Assembly (NCBI GenBank): GCA_977006965.1 | Contig: OZ345365.1 | Span: 1,116,001 to 1,180,000 of the forward strand | Origin: Phymatolithon calcareum | Taxonomy: Eukaryota > Rhodophyta > Florideophyceae > Hapalidiales | Direction of reading: 5' to 3' | Length of the DNA stretch: 64,000 nt | In this document: positions 33,007-44,603 of the stretch, piece by piece | Position numbering within the stretch: the first letter of the stretch is position 1 | Layout of the letters: every line of letters starts with the position of its first letter | The notes under the pieces: generated by a model | The model's input: only the letters and a program-made list of their open reading frames with translations | Told to the model about the DNA's origin: nothing | Database searches by the model: none | Made by a program: the position numbers and the translations under genes

Positions 33007-34359
33007 ACGCCCATGATGCCGCCATCTACGTGAATCCTCAGTGAGCTAGTTCTTCACAGAGTTTCCATGAATTGTTTTATGCGCTGAATGAATGGTGAGG
33101 AAGGTCTCGCACAAATTGTGCTCCTGCCTAAAAGTAGAAAAAAGCAAGAAAGTGTCAAAAAATACGATACAGTGACTTTATAGGCTCCGATTCAAATATT
33201 GTCGGTATCGCCATATTTTACTGCTTATCTATATACAGCAGATGGTGTGTTCATGGACGTTCTTACTGAGAGCTTTTTCAAGAATTCTGTTTCATTATTC
33301 AAACAGCCCGGCCACGTTTCACTCGGATGGCGTCATACTTCGCGCTATTTCCCCAACAGTCCTGGACATCGCCTCAGACTGGGCCGCCTCTACCGAGATA
33401 GTTTGGAATACTACTGTCGGGAAGAGTTGCGTCATAACTCCTAATCGTGCAAAGGAAAGATTCAAATTCGTTCTTGCAAGAAAAGAAATCGAGACTGTGT
33501 CTGAAACTACATACTTGGGCATATACATATCTTCGAACGGCTTAACAGAAACTTCTACGCTTTCCAGAATAGATGCTGCACAGAATCGATTGATGGTTCT
33601 TAGAAACATCGGACTCCACGGAAAAGGGTTCGTACCCTCGACATGCTTAAGACTATATAAGGCGCTCATCTTGCCAATGACGGAGTATCTTCTCCGGTTC
33701 GCAGACCTTACGAGTAACATCTTCCGCGCACAGGTCGCTCTAGAGAGCAACCTGTTCTCAAGAATGATGAGCACCTGGTGCAAGAACATGTAGGGCCGCT
33801 TTCGAGGAATATGCCGCCTGGAGTCCATTCAACTACGCCAAGCATTTGAGCTCCAAGTTCATAACAACACGGAAACTTCGAAGAAAAAAAGCAATTGAGC
33901 TTCCCAAGGGCACAACACGACTGGAAATATTGAACGTGACAACGATGTGAATCACAAAGCTCTTCTCTGTACCCCTACAGAAGTATTTGTGCGCGACCTT
34001 GATGCCACGACAAATGTAAACGCAAGAACGGAAAAGAACGCAAAAGAAGAATGGGATGCATGTCTCCCTCCCAAAGCCGCTGGAATGGAGGGCTGGTGTC
34101 CTCCTCAGCCCATCAAGAACAAGCTACCACCATTTCTCACCCTCAAAAAAGGGAAGCAGAGGCTTCTTTGCACTCACTGGTTATTTAACCGTTTCCCATA
34201 CGCCTGACAAGAGCAAGCAAGCAATGAAGATTCCGAACAAGATGAAGCTCTCAAGGATATTTCAAACTTAATGCATAAACAACGGCTTTCCGATTTTCAA
34301 AAAGAGAAGCTGGAAATGGCAGTTGATACTGTCCAAAGAAAATGTCCGAAATCAACTAC
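33007..34359 (+). pseudogene. LINE reverse transcriptase remnant, copy 3
   Basis: Counterpart of 1-1365, with a small deletion at 33358 before ADGV-type motif C. The frame 33242-33793 is open. Confidence 0.7.
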
Positions 34360-35663
34360 TTAAGGACCTACTTCCCCATCTTAGATTTTCACTTTTATTT
34401 TTTATGAGCTTGGCAATCCGAGAAGCTCATTGGACACATTCTGTTATGGCAGTACATAACTGGCTAAGCAAAAAAAAAGTCCTCGCGCCGTGGAAACTTT
34501 TTCTAGAAATTCTCAGCAGAGGGTTCCTTCGAAAATCGGGACAGCTCCTTAAACGCGCAGTTTAAGACCACTTCCTGATCCGTTCTTCGCATTTCGAAAA
34601 CTATTATAGAAAGCCAAGAATGTAGGTTATCCAAAAATCAAAAAAAATCAAAGAAAGGCGATGAAATAAGGAGTGTAGAGCACTTTTCGTAATTCTGATC
34701 TGGAAAAAGAATCGCCTACAAAGATGGACAATTATCTCGAAAAGGACTTGATGAATTTCTTATTGTCTCGGTCAAAAGTTTCGAATGGTTGTAGAATACA
34801 GCAGGAATATTGCAAATTTGGTAAAATCGAACGTCTAGGTGGCAAACAAGTTCGCGCCGCGAGACCGAAAGTTTTTTAAAATCGGCAAAGGAACAGGCGA
34901 AAAATATACTAAAATTCACGTTGTGCCCCGACGAGTAGCTGAAACTGTTCGAAGGAAACACAGTAAGCATTTTTCTGTAATGATTGATTAGAGGCGAATA
35001 TTAGAAACTTTTGCTGACTTTCATATTTATTTGAAAATAAGTTAGCAAAAGTTTCTAATATTCGCCTCTAATCAATCATTACAGAAAAATGCTTACTCGG
35101 GGCTCAACGTGAATTTTACTATATTTTTCACCTGTTCCTTCGCCAATTTTAAAAAATTCTGGTCTCGCGGCGCGAACTGTTTTGCCACCTAGACGTTCGA
35201 TTTTACCAAATTTGCAGTATTCCTGTGGTAGTCTACAACCATTTGAAACTTTTGACCGAGGCAATAAGAAATTCATTGTGTCCTTTTCCAGATAATTGTC
35301 CATCTTTGTAGGCGATTCTTTTTCAAGATCAGAATTACGAAAAGTGCTCTACACTCCTTATTTCATCTCCTTTCTTTGATTTTTTTGATTTTTGATAACC
35401 TACATTCTTGGCTTTCTATACTAGTTTTCGAAATGCGAAGAACGGATTAGGAAGTGGTCTTAAACTGCGCGTTTAAGGAGCTGTTCCGATTTTCGACGGA
35501 ACCCTCTGCTGAGAATTTCTAGAAAAGGTTTCCACGGCGCGAGGACTTTTTTTTGCTTAGCCAATTATATACTACCATAACAGGAAGTGTCTAATGAGCT
35601 TCTCGGATTCCCAAGCTCATAAAAATAAAAGTGAAAATCTAAGATGGGGATGTAGGTCCTTAA
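34360..35663. mobile_element. Foldback element, near-complete palindrome, copy 3
   Basis: TTAA ends at 34360-34363 and 35660-35663. Arms of about 620-650 bases (34364 to about 35015, and about 35041-35659) are separated by some 20 bases around 35030. The inner arm ends are GTTAGCAAAAGTTTC and its inverse. Local mismatches and small indels distinguish the arms. It carries no coding region. Confidence 0.72.
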
Positions 35664-36155
35664 ATGAGAACGTAAGCGAAGGAATATAGAGCAACGAAAA
35701 GTCGCTCAGGTGCAATGATAATTGACAAAAGGAGCTTCAATTAAACAGAAATCCAATCCAATCCAATCCAGATGGCGTGTTCAATTATTGCCTGCATGAA
35801 CTCATGGCCATAAAGGCGAACTCGACCAAGAAAATCCTTCGTTTCGACGTCGGAATCGTTGATTATTGGAAAATTCAATTTTGATCAGCAAACAGCCAGT
35901 GCTATCTGTTCTATGATAGGTTAGTCGAAGCCGTGTTTTGCACGACAGTGTTCCACGTGTCACAAATTAGTTGGTTTTATGCTAATAATAGATTGGCACA
36001 TAGTTCACTCCAAAATTAGGGATGAGCATCAACGAGATTCTAAAGTCTGATACCACGTTTGATATTTTTATCAAACCTCTGATATTATATCAGAGGTATG
36101 ACAAAGGACCAGCCCACGTGGCTTAGGGTTGATATTCAAGTTTGCCTTGATATAT
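35664..36155. other. Upstream region of Sel1 gene, copy 3, left part
   Basis: Counterpart of 2430-2920, with the (AATCC)n run. No gene seen. Confidence 0.4.
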
Positions 36156-36777
36156 CAGACTCGGTCTATACCGGGTGTTTTTGTGTTGTGTCTGGAAGCA
36201 GTACTGTAATTCATTTCGCGGCCACTTCCAAATTAGTCTATACCGGATTTGCTGTGCTGGTGTTCGTTGAAGCAATTTCGTAATTCTTGGAGTCCCTTCT
36301 CAAGGACATTGTTCTGTACTTCTCCTCACCTCTCCTACTCATTTTTTACTGAGTCATGTGCTGGAGCAAAATTCGGTCGCGCCTCTTGGATGGGGATCGA
36401 TATCGAGCGCTCAGTCCATTGTCCACCGATGAGTCTACTAGAGACAAAAGTACTGTGAGTAGACTGGTGGCGACGATCGCTGGGTTGACGCTGTCCATCG
36501 TGTTGGCTCGGAACATGCATCGAGAAGGGAGTTGAAAGGGACTTTTGTACTCTAGCGCGCGCCAAAATGCAAATTCGCGCCAAATGCGGACACGACAATT
36601 ATGTTAACTTCTTGACCGCGGGAAAGAAGTTAACATTTTTGTCGTGTTCGTTTGTTTCCATCTCATCGCTGGCAGTTTTGTCATAGCGTTTTACAGAAAC
36701 GACCAACCAATTACATATCTCAAATTTCAGAACTGCTTCCGAACACAACACAAAAAATTCGGTATAGACCGAGCCTG
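36156..36777. mobile_element. 622-bp terminal-inverted-repeat element
   Basis: Ends CAGACTCGGTCTATACCG and, inverted, CAGGCTCGGTCTATACCG; similarity continues for about 45 bases. A degenerate copy of the end occurs inside at 36236-36280. A separate internal hairpin has 24-base arms (36590-36613 and 36624-36647, CACGACA..GTTAACTTCTT). The empty sites in copies 1 and 2 read GATATATCAATGATATTG. No clean duplication is visible, so the superfamily is open. No ORF of note. Confidence 0.65.
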
Positions 36778-37342
36778 ATATTGCTCTTCAGTTTTGTACA
36801 ATTTGTTCAAAAATAACACAAGTTTTCGGGGTAAACGTGTAAAAGCTATGATTGTGCAATCTTAATTCCACCAAGCGGAATGTTTCGTCTCTTAAGCAGA
36901 GAGATTGTTAAATTTTGAATTGATATTTTCTAATATACTGTATGCTATGATTCGATGTCGATGATATTTGGAAAAAGGCTTATATTCGTTGATATTGCGA
37001 AAATTGGGCTGATATCTGATATTTCGTTGAAATACCAATGCTCATTCCTATCCCAAATTCCTCCATCAATCCTCGCACACACGTCCCAGGAGTGCCCCAT
37101 TCCCAGCCTCAATTACTGCATACGCACGGTTTCGGCCATGCCAAGTTGTTACTGTTTCGTCGCCGCTCCGAACTCTAGTTCTATTCCCGAAACCCACCGC
37201 TAAGGCCGCCCTCATTCCACGGTCGTGAGCCAAACGTCCGCAGCGAAGTCTCGCTTCTCTGTTCCTGCCTTTCAAGGTATACGCACTTTTCTTCTCTGGG
37301 AAACGCAGAAGTTCCCCAGCAAAACACTCTACGTTCACTTGA
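36778..37342. other. Upstream region of Sel1 gene, copy 3, right part
   Basis: Probable leader and promoter-proximal DNA; nothing recognised. Confidence 0.35.
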
Positions 37343-39094
37343 ATGAATCTTAATGGAGCGGCGGGTTCTCACGAAGATGAACTTTGCCAGATGGACCTGA
37401 ATTCTCCTGCGGTCCCAGAACGCGCGAATGTTGATGACGTGAACAAGCTCGGCTTGTTACTGCAGTACGGCGCAAAAGGCGTAACTGCTGACCCTCTTCG
37501 TGCTACAGGATTGTACACCCGCGCCATCGAGGAAGGCGGACATCTAGATGCAATGTACAATCTGGGAACATTATTGCACCACGGAGCAGACGGCGTATCG
37601 GCAGATTATCATCGTGCCAAGGAGCTGTACACCCGGGCTATCAGTGAAGGATCTCATGTGAAGGCCATGGTCAAGCTGGGTGTTTTGCTTGAAAACGGCG
37701 CAGACGGCATTCCACCAGATCTGCCTCAAGCGCTGCAGCTGTACGCACGAGCAGTTGAGGAAGGCGCAGACGTGAATGCAATGAACAGCTTCGGGCGATT
37801 GATAGAGGATGGCGTAGACGGCGTTCCCGCAGATCCACCTCGTGCATTACAGCTCTATACCCGGGCGATAAATGAGGGCAATCGTCTTCGTGCGATGGGA
37901 AATGTTGAGAAAATGCTTCTAGTCGGAGCACATGGAGCTCCAGAAGACGCACCAGATCTCAAAGCAATGTATAATCTGGCAGTACTTCTCGAAGATGGCT
38001 CTATGAGCGTGCCAGCAGATCCGATTCGCGCGGTGGAGCTATATTCCAGAGCAATTGATGAGTTCGGAGACTTCCAGTCGATGAACAATCTAGGGGTAAT
38101 ATTACAAAACGGCCAAGACGGCGTTCCGGCAGATCCCCGTCGTGCTGCCCAACTCTACAACAGAGCGATAGCTGAAGGAAACTACGTGCATTCAAAGGTC
38201 AATCTTGCACTGATGCTCCAAGACGGCGCAGATGGTGTTCCAGCCGATGCTCCTCGCTCTGTACAGCTGTATATTCAAGCAGTGGACGATGATTCCGATA
38301 CCAGTGCAATGTATTTTTTGGCATCTCTTCTTGAAAACGGCGCTACCGGTGTTCGAGCTAACGCTTCTCGTGCTGCTCAACTATACATGCGAGCTATCGA
38401 GGAAGGAGCAGACGTTCCGGCGATGATCAATCTAGGATGGATGTTGCATGAAGGTCGCGAAGGCCTTCCCGCAGACCCACCTCGTGCCGTACAGCTCTAT
38501 ACCCGGGCTATCAGCGAGGGCAGACACATACGCGCAATGTTTTGTCTTGGATACTTGTTAGATAATGGTGCCGATGGTGTTCCGGCAGACCATGTCCGAG
38601 CAGCAGAACTATACACTCAAGCAGTCGAAGAAGGCGCAGACGAGTACGCGATGAACAATTTGGGATGGATGCTACAAGATGGTCGGGACGGCGTGCCAGC
38701 AGATCCCATTCGCGCCATGGAACTGTATACTCGTGCAATCAGCGAGTGTAGGCAAGTACGATCCATGGTCAATCTAGGACTTCTGCTTCAATATGGGAAA
38801 CCTGGAGTCCCAGCTAACTTGCCTAAAGCCATTGAACTCTATGAGAGTGCCATTGATGAAGGCGATGACGTAGAAGCCATGGTCAATTTAGGACAGCTGC
38901 TAGAAAAAGGCAGTGATGCAGTGCCTAAAGACGTTCCACGTGCTGTGCGGCTGTACACGCTCGCCATAGACAAGTCTGCGAATGCAAACGCGTTGGTCAA
39001 CGTGGCACTGCTACTGAGAAGTGGGGCGGAACACGTTGTAGCGGATCCGAAACGCGCTATGGAATTGATTAGAAGAGCCTATTCGAATATGTAG
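37343..39094 (+). CDS. Sel1-repeat protein, 583 aa
   Basis: Shortest intact member. It has the same leader and ending as its paralogues and a single four-repeat block (735 - 583 = 152 residues). Substitutions are spread over the protein and no stop or shift is seen. The frame starts at the ATG homologous to 3493 and 18854. Confidence 0.87.
   Translation: MNLNGAAGSHEDELCQMDLNSPAVPERANVDDVNKLGLLLQYGAKGVTADPLRATGLYTRAIEEGGHLDAMYNLGTLLHHGADGVSADYHRAKELYTRAISEGSHVKAMVKLGVLLENGADGIPPDLPQALQLYARAVEEGADVNAMNSFGRLIEDGVDGVPADPPRALQLYTRAINEGNRLRAMGNVEKMLLVGAHGAPEDAPDLKAMYNLAVLLEDGSMSVPADPIRAVELYSRAIDEFGDFQSMNNLGVILQNGQDGVPADPRRAAQLYNRAIAEGNYVHSKVNLALMLQDGADGVPADAPRSVQLYIQAVDDDSDTSAMYFLASLLENGATGVRANASRAAQLYMRAIEEGADVPAMINLGWMLHEGREGLPADPPRAVQLYTRAISEGRHIRAMFCLGYLLDNGADGVPADHVRAAELYTQAVEEGADEYAMNNLGWMLQDGRDGVPADPIRAMELYTRAISECRQVRSMVNLGLLLQYGKPGVPANLPKAIELYESAIDEGDDVEAMVNLGQLLEKGSDAVPKDVPRAVRLYTLAIDKSANANALVNVALLLRSGAEHVVADPKRAMELIRRAYSNM
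38357..38812 (+). repeat. Single 456-bp four-repeat block in Sel1 gene 3
   Basis: Four Sel1 repeats, from ANASRAAQL to KPGVP, corresponding to one block of copies 1 and 2. Confidence 0.8.
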
Positions 39095-39590
39095 TCACCA
39101 CTTAAATATTTTACAATGCTTACTGAAGTGCAGGTTGAGAAACCAATGGTAATGTACTCTTAGGTGAGAAAACTGAAACACAATGAAAAGGTCTGTTGTG
39201 ACAAGAAATGTCAAGTAAAGACTCTGTTATTACGCCGCAAACCGAATCAGTTGCGTTAATTGACAAGAGCTGACACATCTCGAATGGCTTAGACTTCTCG
39301 AATTGTTCCCGCAGGACTACGTAAGCCGATCTGACAGTGATGGCTAACAGAAAAAACGAACAACAGCAATCCGACATTACCGATATATCTGTAGTCGACC
39401 TTTTCTTCCGAGAGCATCTACCTCCAGTAACAGTCCTCACTAAGCATTACGATTGGTAAATCCTCGAGCTCAAGTTAAAGTTTCGACTTCATTAACTCGG
39501 AGTGGGAATTGATCTAGAATGAAGATTTGTCGTCCTTGGTTTAAAAGAGGGCATTCAGTCCTACTTTTGCAAGAAGATAAGAAGGTTTCT
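39095..39590. other. Sel1 3' flank, copy 3
   Basis: Counterpart of 5701-6200; no gene seen. Confidence 0.35.
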
Positions 39591-40129
39591 AGAACGCAAT
39601 TCGCGCGAGGCGGAGGCTTATCTCGGTCTTACATTGCTCTGTTACACAGGGCGCTGGTAATCGAGAAATAGATGGAATCTGGCGTTGTACAACATTCACA
39701 CTGCTGGCGTCACTCTACCTGATTGATTTTGAAGCAGTAAATCACCACAACCTTGTCAATTGCTTCTCATCGAGTAATGTGAAAGCCATGTCCTATGCCA
39801 TAGCCTCGCGTGCAACGAAGAAAACATTCGTAAAACGTTCTCAACATCGCCATCCAACAATTCTCCACTCACTTCCTCAAGCACCCCGTCTTCCATTTGG
39901 AAAAGATAGCGCTTTTGCAGCCGCGGATTTGGAAGCAACATCCGGCCAAAGACGGGAATGTCGGCGATATATGCATGAGAGAAGAGGGAGCTTCAGAAGG
40001 CTGCTAGGAGCACCAGGACTTCACGAGTTGATTGAGCCCCGAGACGAAACCCCTTTATCGCTCATTCCCGAGGGGATGTATGTAGCCGAGCAAATTGCTG
40101 TTCGAGGGCACATGTGGGGAATCAGCTGA
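39591..40129 (+). pseudogene. Unidentified block A, copy 3
   Basis: Uninterrupted version of the block, 116 codons open from 39779. This site is empty of the retroelement found in copy 2. Confidence 0.4.
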
Positions 40130-40200
40130 ACTGTCTCTCTCTAGGCAGGTCGAGAGACTCATTTTTTAGTCATCAAAGTGTCGACCATAAATTTGATTGT

Positions 40201-41876
40201 CCTCTACTACTAAAATCGCTGTCTGTGTGTGTGTGTGTCTGTCGGTGTCTCTTTTCATTCTCATTGGTTACATTTTGACATCTACATTTTGTTCGGAAAT
40301 CTATTGGCTGGATGCAGTAATAAGATAAGGTTCGACAGGGTGGATTTGCACTGCGGTGAGGGATCAATCGAGAATTTTATGCCAAAATTAAACTCCCGCT
40401 CTACTGGCTTACTTTTACAAATTGCTGTCCCCCAGCTGTAAGCTATCCAGCCGCATTGATTACCGGAGGCAAGGGTCGCAAGGGGTAAGAGGTGGGTGAA
40501 TCAGGGGTATAACAGGGGCCGAAGGGGTAAAAGGGGAGAGCCACAAGGGGCGTCCCGTGCAAGAGAGTGACACAAGGGATGGAATGTGTAGATGGGGAGT
40601 GACAACAGGGACGTACCGGAGGCAAGGGAACAACACAAGAAGCGTAAGGACACAAGGGTAAAAGGGGGAGTGACAAGGAGGGCACAAATGGAAAAAGGGC
40701 ACAAGGGGACTGAGAAGAAAGGCACAAAGTGTAAAAGGGGACTTACTAAAGGGGGGATTGGGAAGAATGGCAAAAAAAAGTAAAAGGTGAATGCACAAGG
40801 GGCGTAATGAGTGACAAGAAGGACTGAAGGGGTAAAAGCGGAGTGACAAGAATGGTACAAGGGGTAAAGGGAAGTGAAAAGTGGGGCGGAAGGGTTAGAA
40901 GGGAGTGCCACAAGGGGCGTACCAGTGGCAAGGGAGTGACATAAGGGAAAAAGGGGACCGAAACAAAGGGCGTACCATTGATAAGGGAACTACGAAAGGG
41001 GCGTAAACGACACAAGAGAGACGAAGGCGTAAAAGGGGAGTCACAAAAAGACGTACCATGCGCAAGAGAGTGACACAAGTCCGAAATCAGTGGGCTCAAG
41101 GGAAAGAAGGGGACAAGAGGAAAATCGAGAGTGGCGCGAGGGGCATGCTAAGGGAAAGGGCGCGACACAGGGTCATGCAAGGAGAAAATGGAGAGGGACA
41201 CAAAGGGTAAAAAGGGAGTGACAAGAACGGCGCAAGGAGTAAAAACAAGATTACGACAAGGTGTAAAAGGGGAGTGACGAGAGGGACACAAGGGATAAAA
41301 GAGGAGTGACACGAAGGACACAAGGGGTAAAAGCGATGTTCCAAGAAGGGCACAGAGGAAAGGAGGACGACAAGAAGAGCACAAGGGATAAAAGGGGAGT
41401 GACGCAAGGGGCGGAAGGGGAAAACGGAAGTGAGACGAGGGGCGTGCGGAGGGCAATGGAGTGATGGAAGTGGCGAAAGGGGTAAACGGAGAGTGACACA
41501 AAGGGTGAATAAGAAAAAGCGGAGTGACACAGGAGCGGATGGGGGAGCAACGAAAGCGGCGGTGCGCAGCCCGACGGCAATGACAAGTATGGCGGATCAG
41601 CAGGCGACGGAGCGAACTGTGGGGCTTACCGAGTGCAGTCCAGTGACACATGGTCCCGAGCAAGAATATAAGAGTGGCACGTTGGGCAGAGCAGGACACG
41701 GGATTCACACGAGGGGCGGACAAGGGTTAGCGGAGGGTAGGCATGCAGAGCAGGGGGACGGGAAGGAGATGGAGAAGGACGCTGCATTGGAGGAATAGGT
41801 CTTTTGTTTAAGTTCTCCTCCTTAAACTCTTCTTTCTCTATCTTTCCATAGGCGCAACGCGCCGCCACGGAGCCAC
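40201..41876. mobile_element. Helitron-like insertion with purine-rich interior
   Basis: 1676 bases absent from copies 1 and 2, flanked by TTGT on both sides (40197-40200, 41877-41880). The left end TCTACTACTAAAATCGC followed by GTCTGTGTGTGTGT resembles 5' ends of Helitrons. The right end has a small hairpin (GGCGCAACGCGCC) about 16 bases before the border. However, Helitrons should insert in AT without duplication and end CTRR, so the class is uncertain. No Rep/helicase is encoded. Confidence 0.4.
40450..41540. repeat. Purine-rich degenerate tandem repeat
   Basis: About 1.1 kb of G/A-rich DNA built from variants of GGGGTAAAAGGGGAGTGAC and ACAAGAAGGGCACAAGG, with a loose period of about 40-50 bases. 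The strand asymmetry keeps all minus-strand frames open (Cys/Pro/Ser/Phe-rich), which should not be read as genes. Confidence 0.7.
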
Positions 41877-42111
41877 TTGTACTGTACTAAAACATGTCCA
41901 CAAAGAAGTAAGATGTATTTATGTATGAATATCGTTTGAATTCACAGTGGCCCCAAAAATGTCATTTCCTTCAGATTTACGAACAATCCGCCCTTCACCT
42001 TATTTGCCCGTGGAGCATTTGTTTGGCTCCTTCATGTGACCTAATGGGCTACCACCTCTAGCGTCAGCTGCTGTTCATGATGTTGGCAAGGCCAATGATC
42101 CAAGAGAAAGC

Positions 42112-42381
42112 CTGTATAGAAGATGGACGTTAGTGACCATTTTGACAAGAAGAGATGAAAAGAACGTGACGTAGACTTACTTCCAAACTTCAGTTTACCA
42201 ACACAAACTTTCGACACGCTAGTGCTTCGCTTGCTCATGGCCGCTTACGAGTAGAACGACGAGATCGAGTGCGGACGCCACTGCATTTCTTACAAATTAC
42301 CATAATCGAGGGCGTCGTCGCCTCGTTGGTGGTTTTGTTGGATACCGTGTGCACTTCGAAGTTGTTTGCGATCAGGTCCAT
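42112..42381 (-). CDS. Candidate small minus-strand gene, copy 3
   Basis: Counterpart of 7035-7304, with TATAAAAG at 42490-42497 and ATG near 42381. The intron signals are intact. The 42041-42238 frame shows the unspliced KLKFG .. FLLDHWPCQHH arrangement in one reading frame. Confidence 0.35.
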
Positions 42382-42780
42382 GTTGAGCTCTGCAGTTCGA
42401 CTTGTAGGAGGCAGGAAGTGGTTGTTGAAGGCTGTGGTCTGCTTGTTGCTGTCTTGCCGGAATCTTCACAGCAGCGACGAAATGGTCGCCTTTTATAGGC
42501 AAATCGAGTCGCAGTTCGCGAGATCATACGATTTGTTATTCATAAGATTCAAGACTAGCCTCAGACGGCGGTGAGAGCCTCTGGGGTGTGCCGTGAAATC
42601 GCTTCAGCCTAAATTTGCACTCCAGAGGCACAAGCACATTAGCACTGCAGTATATGAATCAGTAGTGTTCAGAAATGCCCTGATAGGACAAGATAGAAGT
42701 TTGCGACATACCTCGAAACTGGTGCACCCATTGAGATGCTATGTAAGCCATTTGACTCTAAATTTTGGTAGCTTACTCTG

Positions 42781-42794
42781 CGTCGGTTTCCTCT
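42781..42794. other. Microhomology deletion junction
   Basis: CGTCGGTTTCCTCT occurs once here but twice in copy 2 (25260-25273 and 25838-25851), with 578 bases between. Copy 3 has lost those bases, including the LINE tail and most of the 151-codon ORF. Confidence 0.8.
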
Positions 42795-43002
42795 GCTAGT
42801 TTTGGTGAACATGGCGTTGGCGAGAGCACAGGATGCCGGACACGAAATATGGAAGGTGCAGAGGCCAAAGCCAAGAGACGTGTGGTGATGTCGCTGGCAA
42901 TGATTGCACAGACCGGGCAAATAAACAGTGCAATATAAGAAGCTCTCCGAGTGCAAGCACCTGGTACAGTGTTTACTCTTGTATTGTAAACTTTGTCTTG
43001 AA

Positions 43003-44412
43003 CTATTCAATCGATTCCCACTCCAAACTCGGAATAGACGTCAAATGCGCAAGCACTACCCTTTGGAATTCATCCCCCAAACGTTGTTCATACTCCCCTT
43101 GTCGCATACCACCGCCGCCCACCAAAAAAAGCATTTCCCGATCTATCCTTCTCGTCATCTCTCCCTCACCTCGTATCATTCGCGTGAAACGCAGACTTGT
43201 TTCACAATTCATCGGAAAACAGCGGCTTCCCCTCCTCAATCAAATCATCCACTTGAAAAGCATGCTGTTTCGACCTCGACACTCATTGTGACAAAGCGTA
43301 AAGCTTCCGTTCGGCACCACAAAGAAAATACTGCGCCAATTCGTCGCCAAAGCACGCTCTTTGAAATAGCCATAATTCTAGACCGCACGCGCATAAAATG
43401 CTCATCCGCCGCATCAGAAAGTGAGAGCACCGCCAAAAGCCGCCACACACGCGCATCAAGTACGAGAAACTTCACAAAACTCGCGATGCCAAATGAACCA
43501 TCCAGAGTTTTTCGCCACCGTGAACTCAATATGACGCAACATCGGGTAGCGCAAAATGAGCGAATCATTCCTCCAAGTAGCGATATCCTCTTCCGATATT
43601 TTGTAAGCGTAGTAAGCGCCGGACGCCAGCGCGGAATCGACATACATTCGCCCAACTCTGTGTCACGCAAATCGGTTCCATTTAGCCGCACTTTTCCATT
43701 CGATGAACAAGAGACGATGTTTGCGCACACAGTGGTAGCCAAGAAGCTCGCCGATGAACGTTGGTCATACGGTGGGATAATTGGCTCCTGAGAAATTGAC
43801 GAAACAGTCGAGCCACACACCGGATGCTAGTAGATGCACGTCATCGATGAGGCAGTTGTATGGCAGTGTGATGCTGCGATCGGGGACAAAGTCGCGCGGC
43901 AAAACGTGAATGCGCGATCGGCAAAAGCGCGCGTTTGTTAGTTCTGAACGAGCTTCTGACAGTGTGCGCGATATATTGTCGTCCTCTAGTGATATGTCGA
44001 AGTGCACCGCGAAGAGGTTGCCTCTCTTCCTGTTGCAATGGACGCCCAGAACACGGGGGAATAATGACGCATTCGCGCCGCTCCTCAGTGCGAAGTAAGC
44101 GACTATGACGTCACGTGCATTCAGATTGGTACGAAGAGCGAAAAGGATGAACGCTGTGGTGATGCTGGCGGATGCGGCGCGGCGCAGCAGCTTGCTGTGG
44201 CAGCGTGTGAGTGGGCGGAACGACACGCGCCGCGGCCGCATCGCGTCAAGCAGGTGGCATTGGCATTGCCGGGTATACGACTGCAAGCGGGACGCGAAGC
44301 GCTGCAATGAGTGTTGTGTGTATTGGGACCCCAGCGGGCACGCGGTGGTCCATTCTGTTTGATGGCGAGAGCGTGAACGAGGAGCGGGAACGCTAGGAAG
44401 TTGGCTATCCAA
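43003..44412 (-). pseudogene. GT14-like glycosyltransferase pseudogene, copy 3
   Basis: 215 open codons from 44412 end at the shared TGA (43765-43767). The same frame goes on to NSGWFIWHREF. The one-base shift then leads into FLVLDARVW and SDAADEHFM, and a last segment (43239-43003, CFPMNCETSLRFTRMI) resembles the family's C-terminal end. It is the most complete copy and therefore the best template for family assignment. Confidence 0.62.
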
Positions 44413-44603
44413 GACCAGACATGAACACCCCGAGCGGACCTCGAGAGGAGTAGGGCATGCCCTCTTTTCCGAACAGAGATAAACATTGTGCGAAGAAGTA
44501 GTTTTTCAAATAAAATTTGGACTCAAAAATATAACCAAAATTAGGTTCTGAGCGACAAATAAATAATTTATTTATTGCTCTTCCTAGCCCGTGCACAGGT
44601 CAC

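Noticed and set aside
40460-41723. Several minus-strand frames of 90-190 codons rich in Pro, Cys, Ser and Phe
   Set aside because: All follow from the purine-rich repeat; the three minus frames are open together, which indicates composition, not coding.
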